NCBI GenBank assembly: GCA_964640655.1
Contig: CAZXFT010000021.1
Location: 1-53,594, forward strand
Direction: 5' to 3'
Source: BJGO01 sp964640655
GTDB taxonomy: Bacteria > Bacteroidota > Bacteroidia > Chitinophagales > UBA10324
DNA length: 53,594 bases
The notes under the pieces are model-generated. The model was not told the DNA's origin and did not search any database. It saw only the letters and a list, made by a program, of their open reading frames with translations. Every line of letters starts with the position of its first letter. Positions within the stretch are counted from its first letter, which is position 1. This document shows positions 36,432-44,886 of the stretch, one piece after another. Both the position numbers and the translations under genes were made by a program.

Positions 36432-37099
36432 AAAAAACAATTCCTCTGTTCCTGCTTTTATTCTTGTCAACGCAATCATTTGCACAGCAGGATTCCAATG
36501 CTATTTTGAAAAAGGTGCGTGAAAATTTTTTACTGGTCAAAGATTATACGGCAGACGCGGAGATAAAAGTTGATGTTGATTTTGTAAAAATTCCGGTAAA
36601 ACATGCCAAGGTATTTTATAAGCAACCGGACAAGTTCCGTTTCAAGGCAGAAGGTTTTGCACTACTGCCCAAACGCGGAGCTAATTTGTTTACTATGAAT
36701 TTTTCCAGCGAAAATGTTACTGCCATTTATATCAGGGAAGAAATCATCAATGGTGTAATTACAGATGTGTTAAAGGTTATTCCTTTGCAGTCGAACTCAG
36801 ATATTATACTTTCAACTCTTTGGGTGAGTCGTGACTATAAAATTTTCAAAATGGAAAGCACCACAAAAACACAGGGTACATTCATAGCTACTTTTCAATA
36901 CACGAACCATCCTTTCAACCTTCCTGCCCAGGTTGACATCACTTTCGATATTCAAAAAGCGGAAATACCGGTAGGCCTCACACTCGATGTTGAATCGCTG
37001 AATAAAAAGAAACAAAGCAAAAACACCACCGGTAAGGTAACAGTTAAATACAACAATTATCAGGTAAATACAGGTTTGAACGATTCTATTTTCAAATAA
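36428..37099 (+). CDS. LolA/RseB-like outer-membrane lipoprotein carrier homologue
   Basis: This 223-residue exported protein starts at TTG 36428 (MKKTIPLFLLLFLSTQSFAQ signal peptide), overlapping the permease stop by 4 nt. The mature part starts with AILKKVRENFLLVKDYTADAEIKV, the opening helix and strand of the LolA-like fold, and goes on with long antiparallel strands (FYKQPDKFRFKAEG, VSRDYKIFKMES). This half-barrel binds acyl chains. In context with the ABC pair it may carry a lipid or lipoprotein from that exporter across the periplasm; this is inference from the neighbourhood. Confidence 0.8.
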   Translation: MKKTIPLFLLLFLSTQSFAQQDSNAILKKVRENFLLVKDYTADAEIKVDVDFVKIPVKHAKVFYKQPDKFRFKAEGFALLPKRGANLFTMNFSSENVTAIYIREEIINGVITDVLKVIPLQSNSDIILSTLWVSRDYKIFKMESTTKTQGTFIATFQYTNHPFNLPAQVDITFDIQKAEIPVGLTLDVESLNKKKQSKNTTGKVTVKYNNYQVNTGLNDSIFK

Positions 37100-37121
37100 G
37101 CCTCGTTTGCGATCCATCAAC

Positions 37122-37129
37122 TATATTTG
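37122..37129 (+). promoter_or_regulatory. -7 promoter box directly before pyrR
   Basis: TATATTTG is an exact TAnnTTTG match ending only 8 nt before ATG 37138, so the pyrR transcript would be nearly leaderless. No strong -33 TTG is present at the usual 19-20 nt distance. Confidence 0.55.
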
Positions 37130-37137
37130 CCTCACGG

Positions 37138-37686
37138 ATGAAGTCCCGAATTATTCTCGACACAAAGCCTTTTCATATCACTGTTCAGCGGCTTTGTCAT
37201 CAACTCATCGAAAATCACAACAACTTTAATAATACCTGCATCATTGGTATTCAACCTCGCGGCGTTTATTTAGCCGAGCGTTTGGTAGCCGAATTAAAAA
37301 AAGTACTGAATAAGGATATTGAATTTGGTCGTCTCGATAATACTTTTTACCGCGACGACTTTCGCAGTGGCGACAAACCGCTATCACCTCATACCACAGA
37401 CATTAACTTCCTCATTGAAAACAAAAATGTGGTGTTGATAGACGATGTGATGTTCACCGGCAGAACTATCCGCGCTGCTATGGATGCCTTGCTCGACTTT
37501 GGCCGTCCCGCTAAAGTGGAGCTGATGGTATTGGTAGAACGCCGTTTCAGTCGTCATCTTCCTATACAACCTGATTATGTAGGACTCTATGTGGATTCTA
37601 TGGAAGAAGAAAAGGTTAGGGTAGAATGGAAAGAGAACGGCGGAGAAGACAAAATCTGGATAGTACCTCAAAAAGCAAACGAATAA
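37138..37686 (+). CDS. pyrR: PyrR: pyrimidine regulator / uracil phosphoribosyltransferase
   Basis: This 182-residue phosphoribosyltransferase has the PRPP loop VVLIDDVMFTGRTI (98-111) and the family segment GIQPRGVYLAERL (37-49). PyrR makes UMP from uracil plus PRPP, and in Firmicutes also binds pyr mRNA to promote attenuation. Here pyrB follows after 5 nt. The leader upstream is too short to contain an attenuator, and the pyrR-pyrB spacer is also too short, so RNA-based control at these two sites looks excluded. Its ATG is 8 nt after a -7 box. Confidence 0.95.
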   Translation: MKSRIILDTKPFHITVQRLCHQLIENHNNFNNTCIIGIQPRGVYLAERLVAELKKVLNKDIEFGRLDNTFYRDDFRSGDKPLSPHTTDINFLIENKNVVLIDDVMFTGRTIRAAMDALLDFGRPAKVELMVLVERRFSRHLPIQPDYVGLYVDSMEEEKVRVEWKENGGEDKIWIVPQKANE

Positions 37687-37691
37687 TAAAT

Positions 37692-38618
37692 ATGAGTCAA
37701 CTGAGTGTCAAACATCTGCTTGGAATAAAGTACATCACGACAGACGACATGGAGTTGATTTTTAAAACCGCCGATTCCTTTAAGGAAGTCATTAATCGTC
37801 CTATCAAAAAAGTGCCTTCACTGCGTGATACCACTATAGTTAATCTTTTTTTTGAAAACAGCACGCGAACGCGCATCTCTTTTGAGCTGGCTCAGAAACG
37901 TCTGTCTGCCGATGTCATCAACTTTAGTGCTTCTGCATCATCAGTCAGTAAAGGTGAAACACTTATTGATACGGTCAACAACATTCTGGCTATGAAAGTG
38001 GATATGGTGGTAATGCGCCATCCTGCACCCGGCGCACCTATGTTCCTCTCTCAGCATGTTGACACTCAGATTATCAATGCCGGCGATGGTACTCACGAGC
38101 ATCCTACTCAGGCACTTCTCGATGCCTATTCCATTCGTGAAAAGTTAGGTTCGGTAAAAGGCAAAAAGGTTGCTATTGTTGGCGACATTCGCCATTCAAG
38201 AGTAGCGTTGTCTAATATCTTTTGTTTGAAAAAACTGGGAGCCGAAGTGATGCTTGTTGGTCCTCCCACATTAATTCCCAAGGATATTGATTCTCTCGGT
38301 GTCTTGGTGGAGTATGATATTCGAAAAGCCTTGCAATGGTGCGATGTGGCCAATGTGCTGCGCATTCAGTTAGAACGTCAGGATATTAAATACTTCCCGT
38401 CGCTACGCGAATATGCCTTATACTTTGGCATTACTAAAAAACTCCTCGACGAATTGAAAAAAGAAATAGTCATCATGCATCCAGGTCCAATCAATCGTGG
38501 TGTGGAAATAAGCAGCGATGCTGCCGATTGCGGTCATTCCATTATTCTCGATCAGGTGGAAAACGGTGTGGCCATTCGCATGGCTATAATGTACCTGCTC
38601 AGTGGAAGAAAGAACTAA
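37692..38618 (+). CDS. pyrB: Aspartate carbamoyltransferase catalytic chain
   Basis: This is 308 residues from ATG 37692; the frame is open further upstream but the extra residues overlap pyrR and are unlike the family. It joins carbamoyl phosphate and aspartate in the first committed step of pyrimidine synthesis. Diagnostic motifs are FENSTRTRISFELA (STRTR at 57-61, carbamoyl-phosphate site), SVSKGETLIDT, HPTQALLDA (HPTQ at 137-140) and HPGPINRGVEI. No pyrI regulatory gene is adjacent. It is translated just downstream of pyrR in a two-gene operon. Confidence 0.96.
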   Translation: MSQLSVKHLLGIKYITTDDMELIFKTADSFKEVINRPIKKVPSLRDTTIVNLFFENSTRTRISFELAQKRLSADVINFSASASSVSKGETLIDTVNNILAMKVDMVVMRHPAPGAPMFLSQHVDTQIINAGDGTHEHPTQALLDAYSIREKLGSVKGKKVAIVGDIRHSRVALSNIFCLKKLGAEVMLVGPPTLIPKDIDSLGVLVEYDIRKALQWCDVANVLRIQLERQDIKYFPSLREYALYFGITKKLLDELKKEIVIMHPGPINRGVEISSDAADCGHSIILDQVENGVAIRMAIMYLLSGRKN

Positions 38619-38730
38619 ATTATTTAAGTTTAGATATATTAATTCTTTGCACTTAACACAAAGCACTTGGCATTGTTCGTAATGTTTTCAAAATGACTTG
38701 TTTAGGATGAGATAAACCGTACTTTAGGTC

Positions 38731-38738
38731 TAAATTTG
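38731..38738 (+). promoter_or_regulatory. -7 promoter box of the desaturase gene
   Basis: TAAATTTG is an exact TAnnTTTG match. It contains the TTG (38736) that a longest-ORF start would use, so translation must begin downstream. Confidence 0.5.
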
Positions 38739-38771
38739 ATTAATTTCACCAGCCAATTAAATTGTAAAACT

Positions 38772-39854
38772 TTGATTCAAACAAAAATCACGTTTCAGAA
38801 CAATCTGAATAAAGAGTTTCACGAAACACTGAAGCAACGCGTTAAAGATTATTTTGAAAAGAACAACCTCAGCATCCATGCCGACGGTAAAATGGTAACA
38901 AAGACTATTATTCTGCTTACAGGTTTTTTTGTAACTTATCTATCTATACTGAACCCTAATACTTCCATGTGGATTGATTGGTCACTATGTGTGCTCTTGG
39001 GTTTCTTTATCGCCGGTATCGGATTTAGCATAGCTCACGATGCTATTCATCATTCCTATTCTTCTAATAAAACGGTCAATAATATTTTAGGACTAACTAT
39101 GAATCTGATTGGAGGCAATGCATATGTTTGGAGCATTACACACAACATCGTACATCATACATACACTAATATCAATGAGCACGACGAAGATTTAGAGTTA
39201 GCCCCATTTATCCGCCTCAGCAAACATCAACCATATATGAAAATACAGCGCTGGCAACATTACTTTGCCTTCATAGCTTATGGCTTCGCTTCTTTCTTTT
39301 GGGTTCATATCAAAGACTTTAAAAAAATATCACAAAAAAATATTGGCCCCTACAAGAACAAAAAACATCCTGCTAAAGAAATCATTGTTCTGATTGTAAC
39401 CAAGCTCTTGTTTTACTTCTACATCATTGGGTTGCCATTAATAATAATGCCTATAACATGGTGGCAATTCATTATTGGTTATTTGACCATGCATTTAACT
39501 GCGGGTATTATACTTGGTGTCGTTTTCCAGTTAGCACATACAGTAGAGAGCACAGAGCACCCTTTAGCTAATGAAAACCATAAAATGGCTGACAGTTGGG
39601 CTGTGCATCAAATGCGTACTACCAATAATTTTGGGATGAATAATAAAATCCTTAACTGGTATGTTGGTGGTTTAAATTTTCAAATTGAACATCACCTGTT
39701 CCCAAATGTGTGTAGCACACATTATAAAAATATAAGTCCTATTGTGCAACAAACAGCAAAGGAATTTAATGTTCCTTATCATCACCATCCTACATTCCGT
39801 GCTGCTGTAGCTTCGCATTTCCGCTATCTGAAAAACCTTGGCGCTCAGCCATAA
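38772..39854 (+). CDS. Membrane fatty acid desaturase
   Basis: This is 360 residues from TTG 38772 (MIQTKITFQNN), chosen because the earlier TTG at 38736 lies in a promoter box and no ATG precedes the conserved N-terminal helix. It is a di-iron acyl-lipid or acyl-CoA desaturase with three histidine boxes: HDAIHH (89-94), HNIVHH (124-129) and QIEHH (304-308). Gln in place of His at the third box is typical of front-end desaturases such as linoleoyl-CoA desaturase-like enzymes; no cytochrome b5 domain is fused, so an external electron donor is needed. Four transmembrane segments are visible. It would introduce double bonds into membrane fatty acids; the exact position is unknown. Confidence 0.9.
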   Translation: MIQTKITFQNNLNKEFHETLKQRVKDYFEKNNLSIHADGKMVTKTIILLTGFFVTYLSILNPNTSMWIDWSLCVLLGFFIAGIGFSIAHDAIHHSYSSNKTVNNILGLTMNLIGGNAYVWSITHNIVHHTYTNINEHDEDLELAPFIRLSKHQPYMKIQRWQHYFAFIAYGFASFFWVHIKDFKKISQKNIGPYKNKKHPAKEIIVLIVTKLLFYFYIIGLPLIIMPITWWQFIIGYLTMHLTAGIILGVVFQLAHTVESTEHPLANENHKMADSWAVHQMRTTNNFGMNNKILNWYVGGLNFQIEHHLFPNVCSTHYKNISPIVQQTAKEFNVPYHHHPTFRAAVASHFRYLKNLGAQP

Positions 39855-39865
39855 CAAGCACTTCT

Positions 39866-39907
39866 ATCACCCCGTAGGGTGATTATTATAATACTACCCC
39901 GTTGGGT
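39866..39907. repeat. Two related small palindromes (ACCCCGTWGGGT)
   Basis: ATCACCC/GGGTGAT (39866-39883, loop CGTA) and ACCC/GGGT (39896-39907, loop CGTT) share the core ACCCCGTWGGGT. They lie between the desaturase stop and a promoter. Either could end transcription weakly or be a REP-like element; copies elsewhere would be decisive. Confidence 0.5.
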
Positions 39908-39909
39908 TA

Positions 39910-39940
39910 TTGACTTCTCATATTCGTGCCGGTACTTTTG
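39910..39940 (+). promoter_or_regulatory. Bacteroidota promoter of the small secreted protein gene
   Basis: TTG at 39910-39912, a 20-nt spacer, and TACTTTTG at 39933-39940 give a complete -33/-7 pair, 22 nt before ATG 39963. Confidence 0.7.
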
Positions 39941-39962
39941 TTGCGTGAAAAATATTTCTCTT

Positions 39963-40448
39963 ATGAAAAACGCAATCCTTACCGCTCTACTCATGGCAGC
40001 TTATATGGTATGCCCTGCACAGCAATCTGTAAACTGTCTCGCAATGAACTGCTACTTAGCAGATGCAGGAATTAACAATGAAAAAATAGTTCAACTCCAG
40101 AACACAATTCATTCGCAACAGACCGAGATCAATCATCTGAAAGATCAGATGGTATCCATGAAGACTTTCATCAATGCCAACACTAACTTTAATGCTTTAA
40201 AGTATTCTCTTAGCGATGCTTTAGACTTGCAGTATGATAACAAAAAAGTGATTGAATATTTTGTTGATGCTAAAGCACAGGAAGCATACATCATCATCTT
40301 AAACGAGACTAATCTAATAGTTAGAGAATACCCGCTCGATTTAGGTGTAAAAAGTTTATTGCTTGTAAACCAAAAGAAACTCCGCGAAGGTTCATATACC
40401 TATAAACTTTTCATCAACGGAGTTGATGTTTGCAGTCGTTCTCTCTAA
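39963..40448 (+). CDS. Small secreted coiled-coil protein
   Basis: This is 161 residues from ATG 39963, preceded by a complete promoter; the frame is open back to 39879 but that part covers the promoter. It has signal peptide MKNAILTALLMAAYMVCPAQ, then a short coiled coil (NNEKIVQLQNTIHSQQTEINHLKDQM), then a beta region (EAYIIILNETNLIVREYPLDLG) whose layout resembles the Ig-like tail of secreted Chitinophagales proteins but lacks the YPNP opening of T9SS tails. The function is unknown. It ends at a good terminator, so it is monocistronic. Confidence 0.72.
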   Translation: MKNAILTALLMAAYMVCPAQQSVNCLAMNCYLADAGINNEKIVQLQNTIHSQQTEINHLKDQMVSMKTFINANTNFNALKYSLSDALDLQYDNKKVIEYFVDAKAQEAYIIILNETNLIVREYPLDLGVKSLLLVNQKKLREGSYTYKLFINGVDVCSRSL

Positions 40449-40498
40449 GAAACTGTTGTTGCTTATATTTTATTAATTAACCCGAAAACCCAAAACTT

Positions 40499-40533
40499 AA
40501 AAGCTGCCGCTAATATGAAAGACGGCAGCTTTT
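40499..40533 (+). terminator. Intrinsic terminator of the small secreted protein gene
   Basis: AAAAGCTGCCG (40499-40509) pairs with CGGCAGCTTTT (40523-40533), an 11-bp stem with a 13-nt loop and a short T/A tail. Confidence 0.8.
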
Positions 40534-40560
40534 ATTATTATTGTTGAAGAACCATAATTT

Positions 40561-42012
40561 ATGTCTTCAACGTCTCAGTTCAAACCATCACTATCACTCC
40601 TCGATGCCACCATGATAGTCATGGGTTCTATGATTGGCTCGGGAATATTCATTGTCAGTGCCGATATGGCGCGAACATTAGGGTCTCCTTTTTGGCTCTT
40701 GGTGGTTTGGCTTTTAACCGGTGTCATCACCTTATTGGCAGCGCTCAGCTATGGGGAACTGGCCGGTATGATGCCGCGTGCAGGTGGTCAATATATTTAT
40801 CTGCGCGATGCATTCAACAAGCCGGTTGCTTTTCTTTATGGATGGACAATGTTCACGGTCATACAAACAGGAACCATTGCAGCAGTTGGTGTTGCCTTCG
40901 CCAAGTTTACGGCATACTGGATTCCATACTTCAGTGAAAAAAATATTCTGTTCAATCTGGCAGGGTTAAATATTACGGCAGCTCAGTTACTAGCCATTGG
41001 AAGTATTGTATTACTGACTATCATTAACCTGCAGGGTGTAACTACGGGTAAAAATGTGCAGACCTTCTTTACATTGATTAAAGTATTTGCGGTAATAGGA
41101 TTAATCGTAGCTGGTTTTGTGGCTTGTTTCCATCACAACTACTTTTTGCAAAACCTCAGTCAGATGTTTCAGTCATTTTCTACAACAGTAAACGGTGATT
41201 CGGTAAGCATAATAAAGCTGGCCGGTATGTCTCTAATTGCTGCAGTAGCCGTCAGTATGGTAGGCTCACTTTTTTCCAGCGATGCCTGGAACAACATCAC
41301 TTTCATTGCTGCTGAAGTCAAAGACCCTAAACGGGTAATACCTCGTTCATTGATATTGGGCACGCTTGGAGTCACGCTCATCTATATTTTGTGCAACGTA
41401 ATGTATCTGGGAGTACTGCCTTTTACAGGCTTACCTGAAGGCAGCTCTGTTGTAGCACGCGGAATGCAGTTTGCAGAAAGCGACAGGGTTGGTGTAGCCG
41501 CAGCACAGATGATATTTCCGGCATATGGAGCATTCATAATGGCATCCCTGATTATGTTGTCAACTTTTGCATGCAACAACGGACTCATACTTTCCGGTGC
41601 TCGTGTATTCTATGCTATGGCTAGCGATGGGTTATTCTTTAAACAAGCTGCAACGCTCAATAATAAAGGTGTTCCTGCATGGTCGCTCATTGCACAGTGT
41701 GTTTGGGCTTGTGGACTATGTCTTTCCGGTACTTACGGAAATCTGTTGGATTATGTAGTATTCTCCGTACTGATATTTTATATCATCACTATCTACGGAG
41801 TAATCGTATTGCGTAAAAAACAACCTGATGCGGAGCGACCATATCGTGCTCCCGGTTTTCCATTCTTGCAATGCCTCTATATGTTTTTGGCTGCTTCCAT
41901 TTGCATATTTCTGCTCATTTACAAGCCGGCATACACCTGGCCCGGACTTTTAATTGTAGCATTGGGTATTCCGGTTTATTATATCGTTAACCGAAACAAA
42001 CAGGTTTCTTAA
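40561..42012 (+). CDS. APC-family amino acid permease
   Basis: This 483-residue inner-membrane transporter has 12 predicted helices. The first, MIVMGSMIGSGIFIVSADMA, contains the GSGIF substrate-binding break, followed by YGELAGMMPRAGGQYIYLRDA, the classic APC/LAT signature. AAEVKDPKRVIPRS marks the middle loop. It probably exchanges or imports neutral amino acids with protons or another amino acid. Its TAA (42010-42012) overlaps the stop of the convergent YkuK-like gene. It is monocistronic: a terminator precedes it at 40499-40533. Confidence 0.92.
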   Translation: MSSTSQFKPSLSLLDATMIVMGSMIGSGIFIVSADMARTLGSPFWLLVVWLLTGVITLLAALSYGELAGMMPRAGGQYIYLRDAFNKPVAFLYGWTMFTVIQTGTIAAVGVAFAKFTAYWIPYFSEKNILFNLAGLNITAAQLLAIGSIVLLTIINLQGVTTGKNVQTFFTLIKVFAVIGLIVAGFVACFHHNYFLQNLSQMFQSFSTTVNGDSVSIIKLAGMSLIAAVAVSMVGSLFSSDAWNNITFIAAEVKDPKRVIPRSLILGTLGVTLIYILCNVMYLGVLPFTGLPEGSSVVARGMQFAESDRVGVAAAQMIFPAYGAFIMASLIMLSTFACNNGLILSGARVFYAMASDGLFFKQAATLNNKGVPAWSLIAQCVWACGLCLSGTYGNLLDYVVFSVLIFYIITIYGVIVLRKKQPDAERPYRAPGFPFLQCLYMFLAASICIFLLIYKPAYTWPGLLIVALGIPVYYIVNRNKQVS

Positions 42013-42479
42013 ACAACCTTATTCGCACAACTGCTGCTGGCAAATGCTTCCGGCTTGGCTTTAAAGGCAAAGCCCATCCCCAGGATATATCCCATAGCCT
42101 CTCGGAGTGCGGGATTAGATTTAAACTGAGGATTAGTATTGATGTCGGCATGCACTTCAAGGTCAACATCGTGCAGATCTAACAAATCGCAAAGCGAATA
42201 GGCAACCTGAATAGAGCGAGACACTTCTTCCAGCATACGTTCCTTGATGCTGTATTTCTGAGTACTTTTTTCATTACTGATAAACATAAAGCCACCTCTT
42301 TTCTCTCTGAGAAAAACAATTACCGTAGCAAACTCGGTAACCTTTCCACGCACCTGAGAGTCGGTGCCAATACAAACTTTTAACCTGTTTCCAAGTTGAG
42401 TTTCGTAAACAATTGACTGCTCCACTGCTTTCTTAATGGGCAGGCGTATCTTGTCTCCGTTGAATTTCCTCCATTGCAT
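42009..42479 (-). CDS. YkuK/DUF458-family RNase H-like protein
   Basis: This 156-residue protein starts at ATG 42479. It carries VCIGTDSQVRG (GTDSQ) early and VHADINTNPQFKS late, the paired Asp motifs of the DUF458/YkuK family, which is placed in the RNase H superfamily by fold. Whether it acts as a nuclease is not known. It ends with overlapping stops against the APC permease gene (42009-42012) and has a divergent L31 gene upstream, so it is transcribed alone. Confidence 0.85.
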   Translation of the reverse strand: MQWRKFNGDKIRLPIKKAVEQSIVYETQLGNRLKVCIGTDSQVRGKVTEFATVIVFLREKRGGFMFISNEKSTQKYSIKERMLEEVSRSIQVAYSLCDLLDLHDVDLEVHADINTNPQFKSNPALREAMGYILGMGFAFKAKPEAFASSSCANKVV

Positions 42480-42563
42480 AACCCTCTATTTTTATGATAA
42501 AGTAACGATTTTTCAACCTCTGTAGTTTGTACTTTTCCACATAGAATATTCTTTTTCAAGGGG

Positions 42564-42594
42564 TTGTTTAATTCTTATTCTGCCATTATATTTG
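42564..42594 (+). promoter_or_regulatory. Textbook Bacteroidota promoter of the L31 gene
   Basis: TTG at 42564-42566, a 20-nt spacer and TATATTTG at 42587-42594 match the -33/-7 consensus completely; the ATG follows 24 nt later. It also overlaps an upstream in-frame TTG (42592), excluding that start. Confidence 0.8.
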
Positions 42595-42618
42595 CCGTCC
42601 CAAAAATTAATAATCAGC

Positions 42619-42870
42619 ATGAAAAAAGGAATCCACCCGGAGAATTACAAGTTTGTGGTGTTTAAGGATATGTCTAACGGACACGCATTTCTATCACGTT
42701 CTACTGCCAATTCAAAAGAAACGATCAAATGGGAAGATGGCAATGAATATCCGGTAATTAAACTCGAAGTTTCAGATACATCTCACCCGTACTACACCGG
42801 TAAAATGGTATTGTTGGATACTGCAGGTCGTATCGACAAATTCAACAAGCGTTACCAGAAGAAAAAGTAA
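42619..42870 (+). CDS. rpmE2: Type B 50S ribosomal protein L31
   Basis: This 83-residue ribosomal protein starts at ATG 42619 (MKKGIHPENYKFVVFKDMSN) with the L31 signature SHPYYTGKMVLLDTAGRIDKF. It has no CxxC zinc motifs, so it is the zinc-independent type B form, which in some bacteria replaces the zinc type when zinc is short; here it may simply be the standard L31. A complete promoter lies upstream and a terminator directly downstream, so it is a single-gene unit. Confidence 0.96.
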   Translation: MKKGIHPENYKFVVFKDMSNGHAFLSRSTANSKETIKWEDGNEYPVIKLEVSDTSHPYYTGKMVLLDTAGRIDKFNKRYQKKK

Positions 42871-42890
42871 TGATTACAAAACCATAACCC

Positions 42891-42923
42891 GAAGCCTCGT
42901 TCCTTGAACGGGGCTTCTTTATT
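42891..42923 (+). terminator. Intrinsic terminator of the L31 gene
   Basis: GAAGCCTCGTTC (42891-42902) pairs with GAACGGGGCTTC (42906-42917), 12 bp with one T-G wobble and a 3-nt loop, followed by TTTATTTTT. Confidence 0.88.
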
Positions 42924-42933
42924 TTTACACCCT

Positions 42934-44115
42934 ATGAATTTGATCCTGCTCGATAACAATGCCGTTTGGCAACAGATGCTTCCTTTAACTCTCACACGTC
43001 CTGTCAGCGAAATACGTTGTGGCATTCTCTCGCTGCGCGAAAAATGGCAACGCATTTTCAATACTGTTCCTTCTTACGCAACACAAGAATATATTTCAAT
43101 AAAATTTCCAACTACGGTTACCGATGACAATCTGGTTATCACATCACATTTTTTACCGGACAGTAATTTAATCAAGGCTATACAGTTATTGAAACAGAAT
43201 CAGTGTCTCGTTAATGAAAATGAAATCATAGCGCAACGACTCAATAAAGAACTAACACAAGAATTACTCAGCACCGGCAAAACAAACTATTCGGCCACAA
43301 TTCCATTTCAAAGTGATGCGCAGACTATTACCAATCCATGGCACATCTTTCAACTGAATGGACACGAAATAGAAAACGACTTTCAACTCCTTACGGCACA
43401 TCGCACATCGCAACCCATCAGTTCTACCAACCGAATATTACATCCTGAAAATGTATTTCTCGAAGATGGAGTTCAAATGGAGTTTGCAACCATTAATGCA
43501 TCAGCCGGAAAGGTATATATAGGTAAAAATGCTGTTGTGATGGAAAATACAGCCATCCGTGGCAGCTTTGCAGCCTGCGAAGGCGCTGAAATCAAGATGT
43601 CTGCTAAGATATATGGTCCTACTACCATTGGTCCGTACTCAAAAGTCGGAGGAGAGATTAACAACTCCGTTGTTTTTGGATATAGCAACAAAGCACACGA
43701 TGGCTTTCTTGGCAACTCTGTTCTTGGCGAATGGTGCAACCTCGGTGCCGATACCAACAACTCTAATTTGAAAAACGATTACAGCAATGTGAAGCTGTGG
43801 TCCTATAAAGAAAAACGCTTCATTAACACCGGATTACAATTCTGTGGACTCATCATGGCTGATCATTCAAAAAGTGGCATCAATACCATGTTTAATACAG
43901 GTACGGTCATAGGCGTGTCATGCAATGTTTTTGGCGATGGCTTTCCTCGCAACTTCGTTCCCTCGTTCAGTTGGGGTGGGGCAGCAGGTTTCACGGAATA
44001 TAACTTCGATAAAGCCATGAAAGTAGCGCAATTGGTTATGCAACGCCGTAATATGATACTCTCTGAAAACGATAGGCTAATTCTGAGACATATCTTGTCA
44101 GATAGAGAGCAATAA
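42934..44115 (+). CDS. GlmU-like sugar nucleotidyltransferase with hexapeptide helix
   Basis: This is 393 residues from ATG 42934; the frame opens 10 codons earlier but that lies in the L31 terminator. It is the Bacteroidota alternative GlmU form (TIGR03991 type). The N-terminal domain begins LILLDNNAVWQQMLPLTLTRPVSEIRCGIL and lacks the usual LAAGxGTRM loop, so the nucleotidyl-transfer chemistry must be arranged differently or be lost. The C-terminal half is a left-handed beta-helix of hexapeptide repeats (VYIGKNAVVMENTAI, IYGPTTIGPYSKVGGEI) with NTGTVIGVSCNVFGDGFP near the end. The family is thought to make UDP-GlcNAc precursors for peptidoglycan and LPS. I see no second GlmU in the window. 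Confidence 0.85.
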   Translation: MNLILLDNNAVWQQMLPLTLTRPVSEIRCGILSLREKWQRIFNTVPSYATQEYISIKFPTTVTDDNLVITSHFLPDSNLIKAIQLLKQNQCLVNENEIIAQRLNKELTQELLSTGKTNYSATIPFQSDAQTITNPWHIFQLNGHEIENDFQLLTAHRTSQPISSTNRILHPENVFLEDGVQMEFATINASAGKVYIGKNAVVMENTAIRGSFAACEGAEIKMSAKIYGPTTIGPYSKVGGEINNSVVFGYSNKAHDGFLGNSVLGEWCNLGADTNNSNLKNDYSNVKLWSYKEKRFINTGLQFCGLIMADHSKSGINTMFNTGTVIGVSCNVFGDGFPRNFVPSFSWGGAAGFTEYNFDKAMKVAQLVMQRRNMILSENDRLILRHILSDREQ

Positions 44116-44314
44116 CTTCAGACCATCCTTAAAGAGACAGATTATCAAAACTTACAAGTTTTCCTAGAGGTCTCACCCTTATAAATTGTTGATAAAAAGT
44201 GTATAACTTTTTGCTTTTTTTAAGACTAAGAAGAGTGTTACTGCTTTGTATGTAAGGCATTTAATATTAATCTTGTTGTATACAATTTTTAACCAAAACA
44301 AAAACACTTAAACA

Positions 44315-44770
44315 ATGGGATTTTTTGACAAAATTCTTGCATCCGCTAATGTAGCCGTTGCAAAACCTGTAATCAACAACGAAAATGAAGCATTCTTAAC
44401 AACTCTGGTTGCTGCCGGCTCTGCCGATGGTGATATTGAAGGAGAAGAGTGGGATACGATCTATGATACGCTATTTCAAAAGAAGATGTTTAACGGTACC
44501 GATGTTTGGGCTTTAATTGAAGAATGTAAAACCAACATCAAGGGTTATGCTTCTATGGCCGATGCAGTTAACGAATGCGCGCCATTGATTAAAGCTGAAA
44601 ATCGTCAGATGGTGTTTACTGTCTGCGTTGATTTAGTGTTAATTGATGGTACAGTGTCTGCCAATGAACAGGCAATAGTTGAACACCTAAAAACACAACT
44701 TGGAGTTGCTGACGACTTCGCTATGAAAACCATTGAAGTTCTCCTTGTTCGCAATCAGGGAAATCGTTAA
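44315..44770 (+). CDS. TerB-like (tellurite-resistance family) protein
   Basis: This 151-residue cytoplasmic, acidic, all-helical protein starts at ATG 44315 (MGFFDKILASANVAVAK). It has the TerB pattern of two acidic helix pairs: FLTTLVAAGSADGDIEGEEW and VCVDLVLIDGTVSANEQAIVEHL, where the Asp/Glu clusters bind metal in TerB. The other ter genes (terC, terD) are absent, so a tellurite role should not be assumed; lone TerB-like proteins occur widely with unknown roles. It is monocistronic with a strong terminator. Confidence 0.85.
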   Translation: MGFFDKILASANVAVAKPVINNENEAFLTTLVAAGSADGDIEGEEWDTIYDTLFQKKMFNGTDVWALIEECKTNIKGYASMADAVNECAPLIKAENRQMVFTVCVDLVLIDGTVSANEQAIVEHLKTQLGVADDFAMKTIEVLLVRNQGNR

Positions 44771-44792
44771 TAGCAATCTTAAAGCTGCATCT

Positions 44793-44826
44793 AAACCCTG
44801 TAACTAATAGGTTACAGGGTTTTTTT
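44793..44826 (+). terminator. Intrinsic terminator of the TerB-like gene
   Basis: AAACCCTGTAAC (44793-44804) pairs perfectly with GTTACAGGGTTT (44811-44822), a 12-bp stem with a 6-nt loop, and seven T residues run from 44820 to 44826. Confidence 0.92.
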
Positions 44827-44886
44827 ATTCCTGAGTATTACATCATTTGTTTTTCAATAATGAATTGGAGTTTTTGTCAGGTGAAA

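Noticed and set aside
34672..37099. GldAFG gliding-motility ABC transporter
   Set aside because: The ATPase is GldA-like in layout, but there is only one permease, no GldG-type protein, and a LolA-like gene follows.
37138..37686. PyrR attenuator hairpins in the pyr leader
   Set aside because: The promoter lies too close to the start codon and the spacer to pyrB is 5 nt.
44315..44770. Tellurite resistance operon
   Set aside because: Only a lone TerB-like gene is present; terC, terD and terZ are absent.
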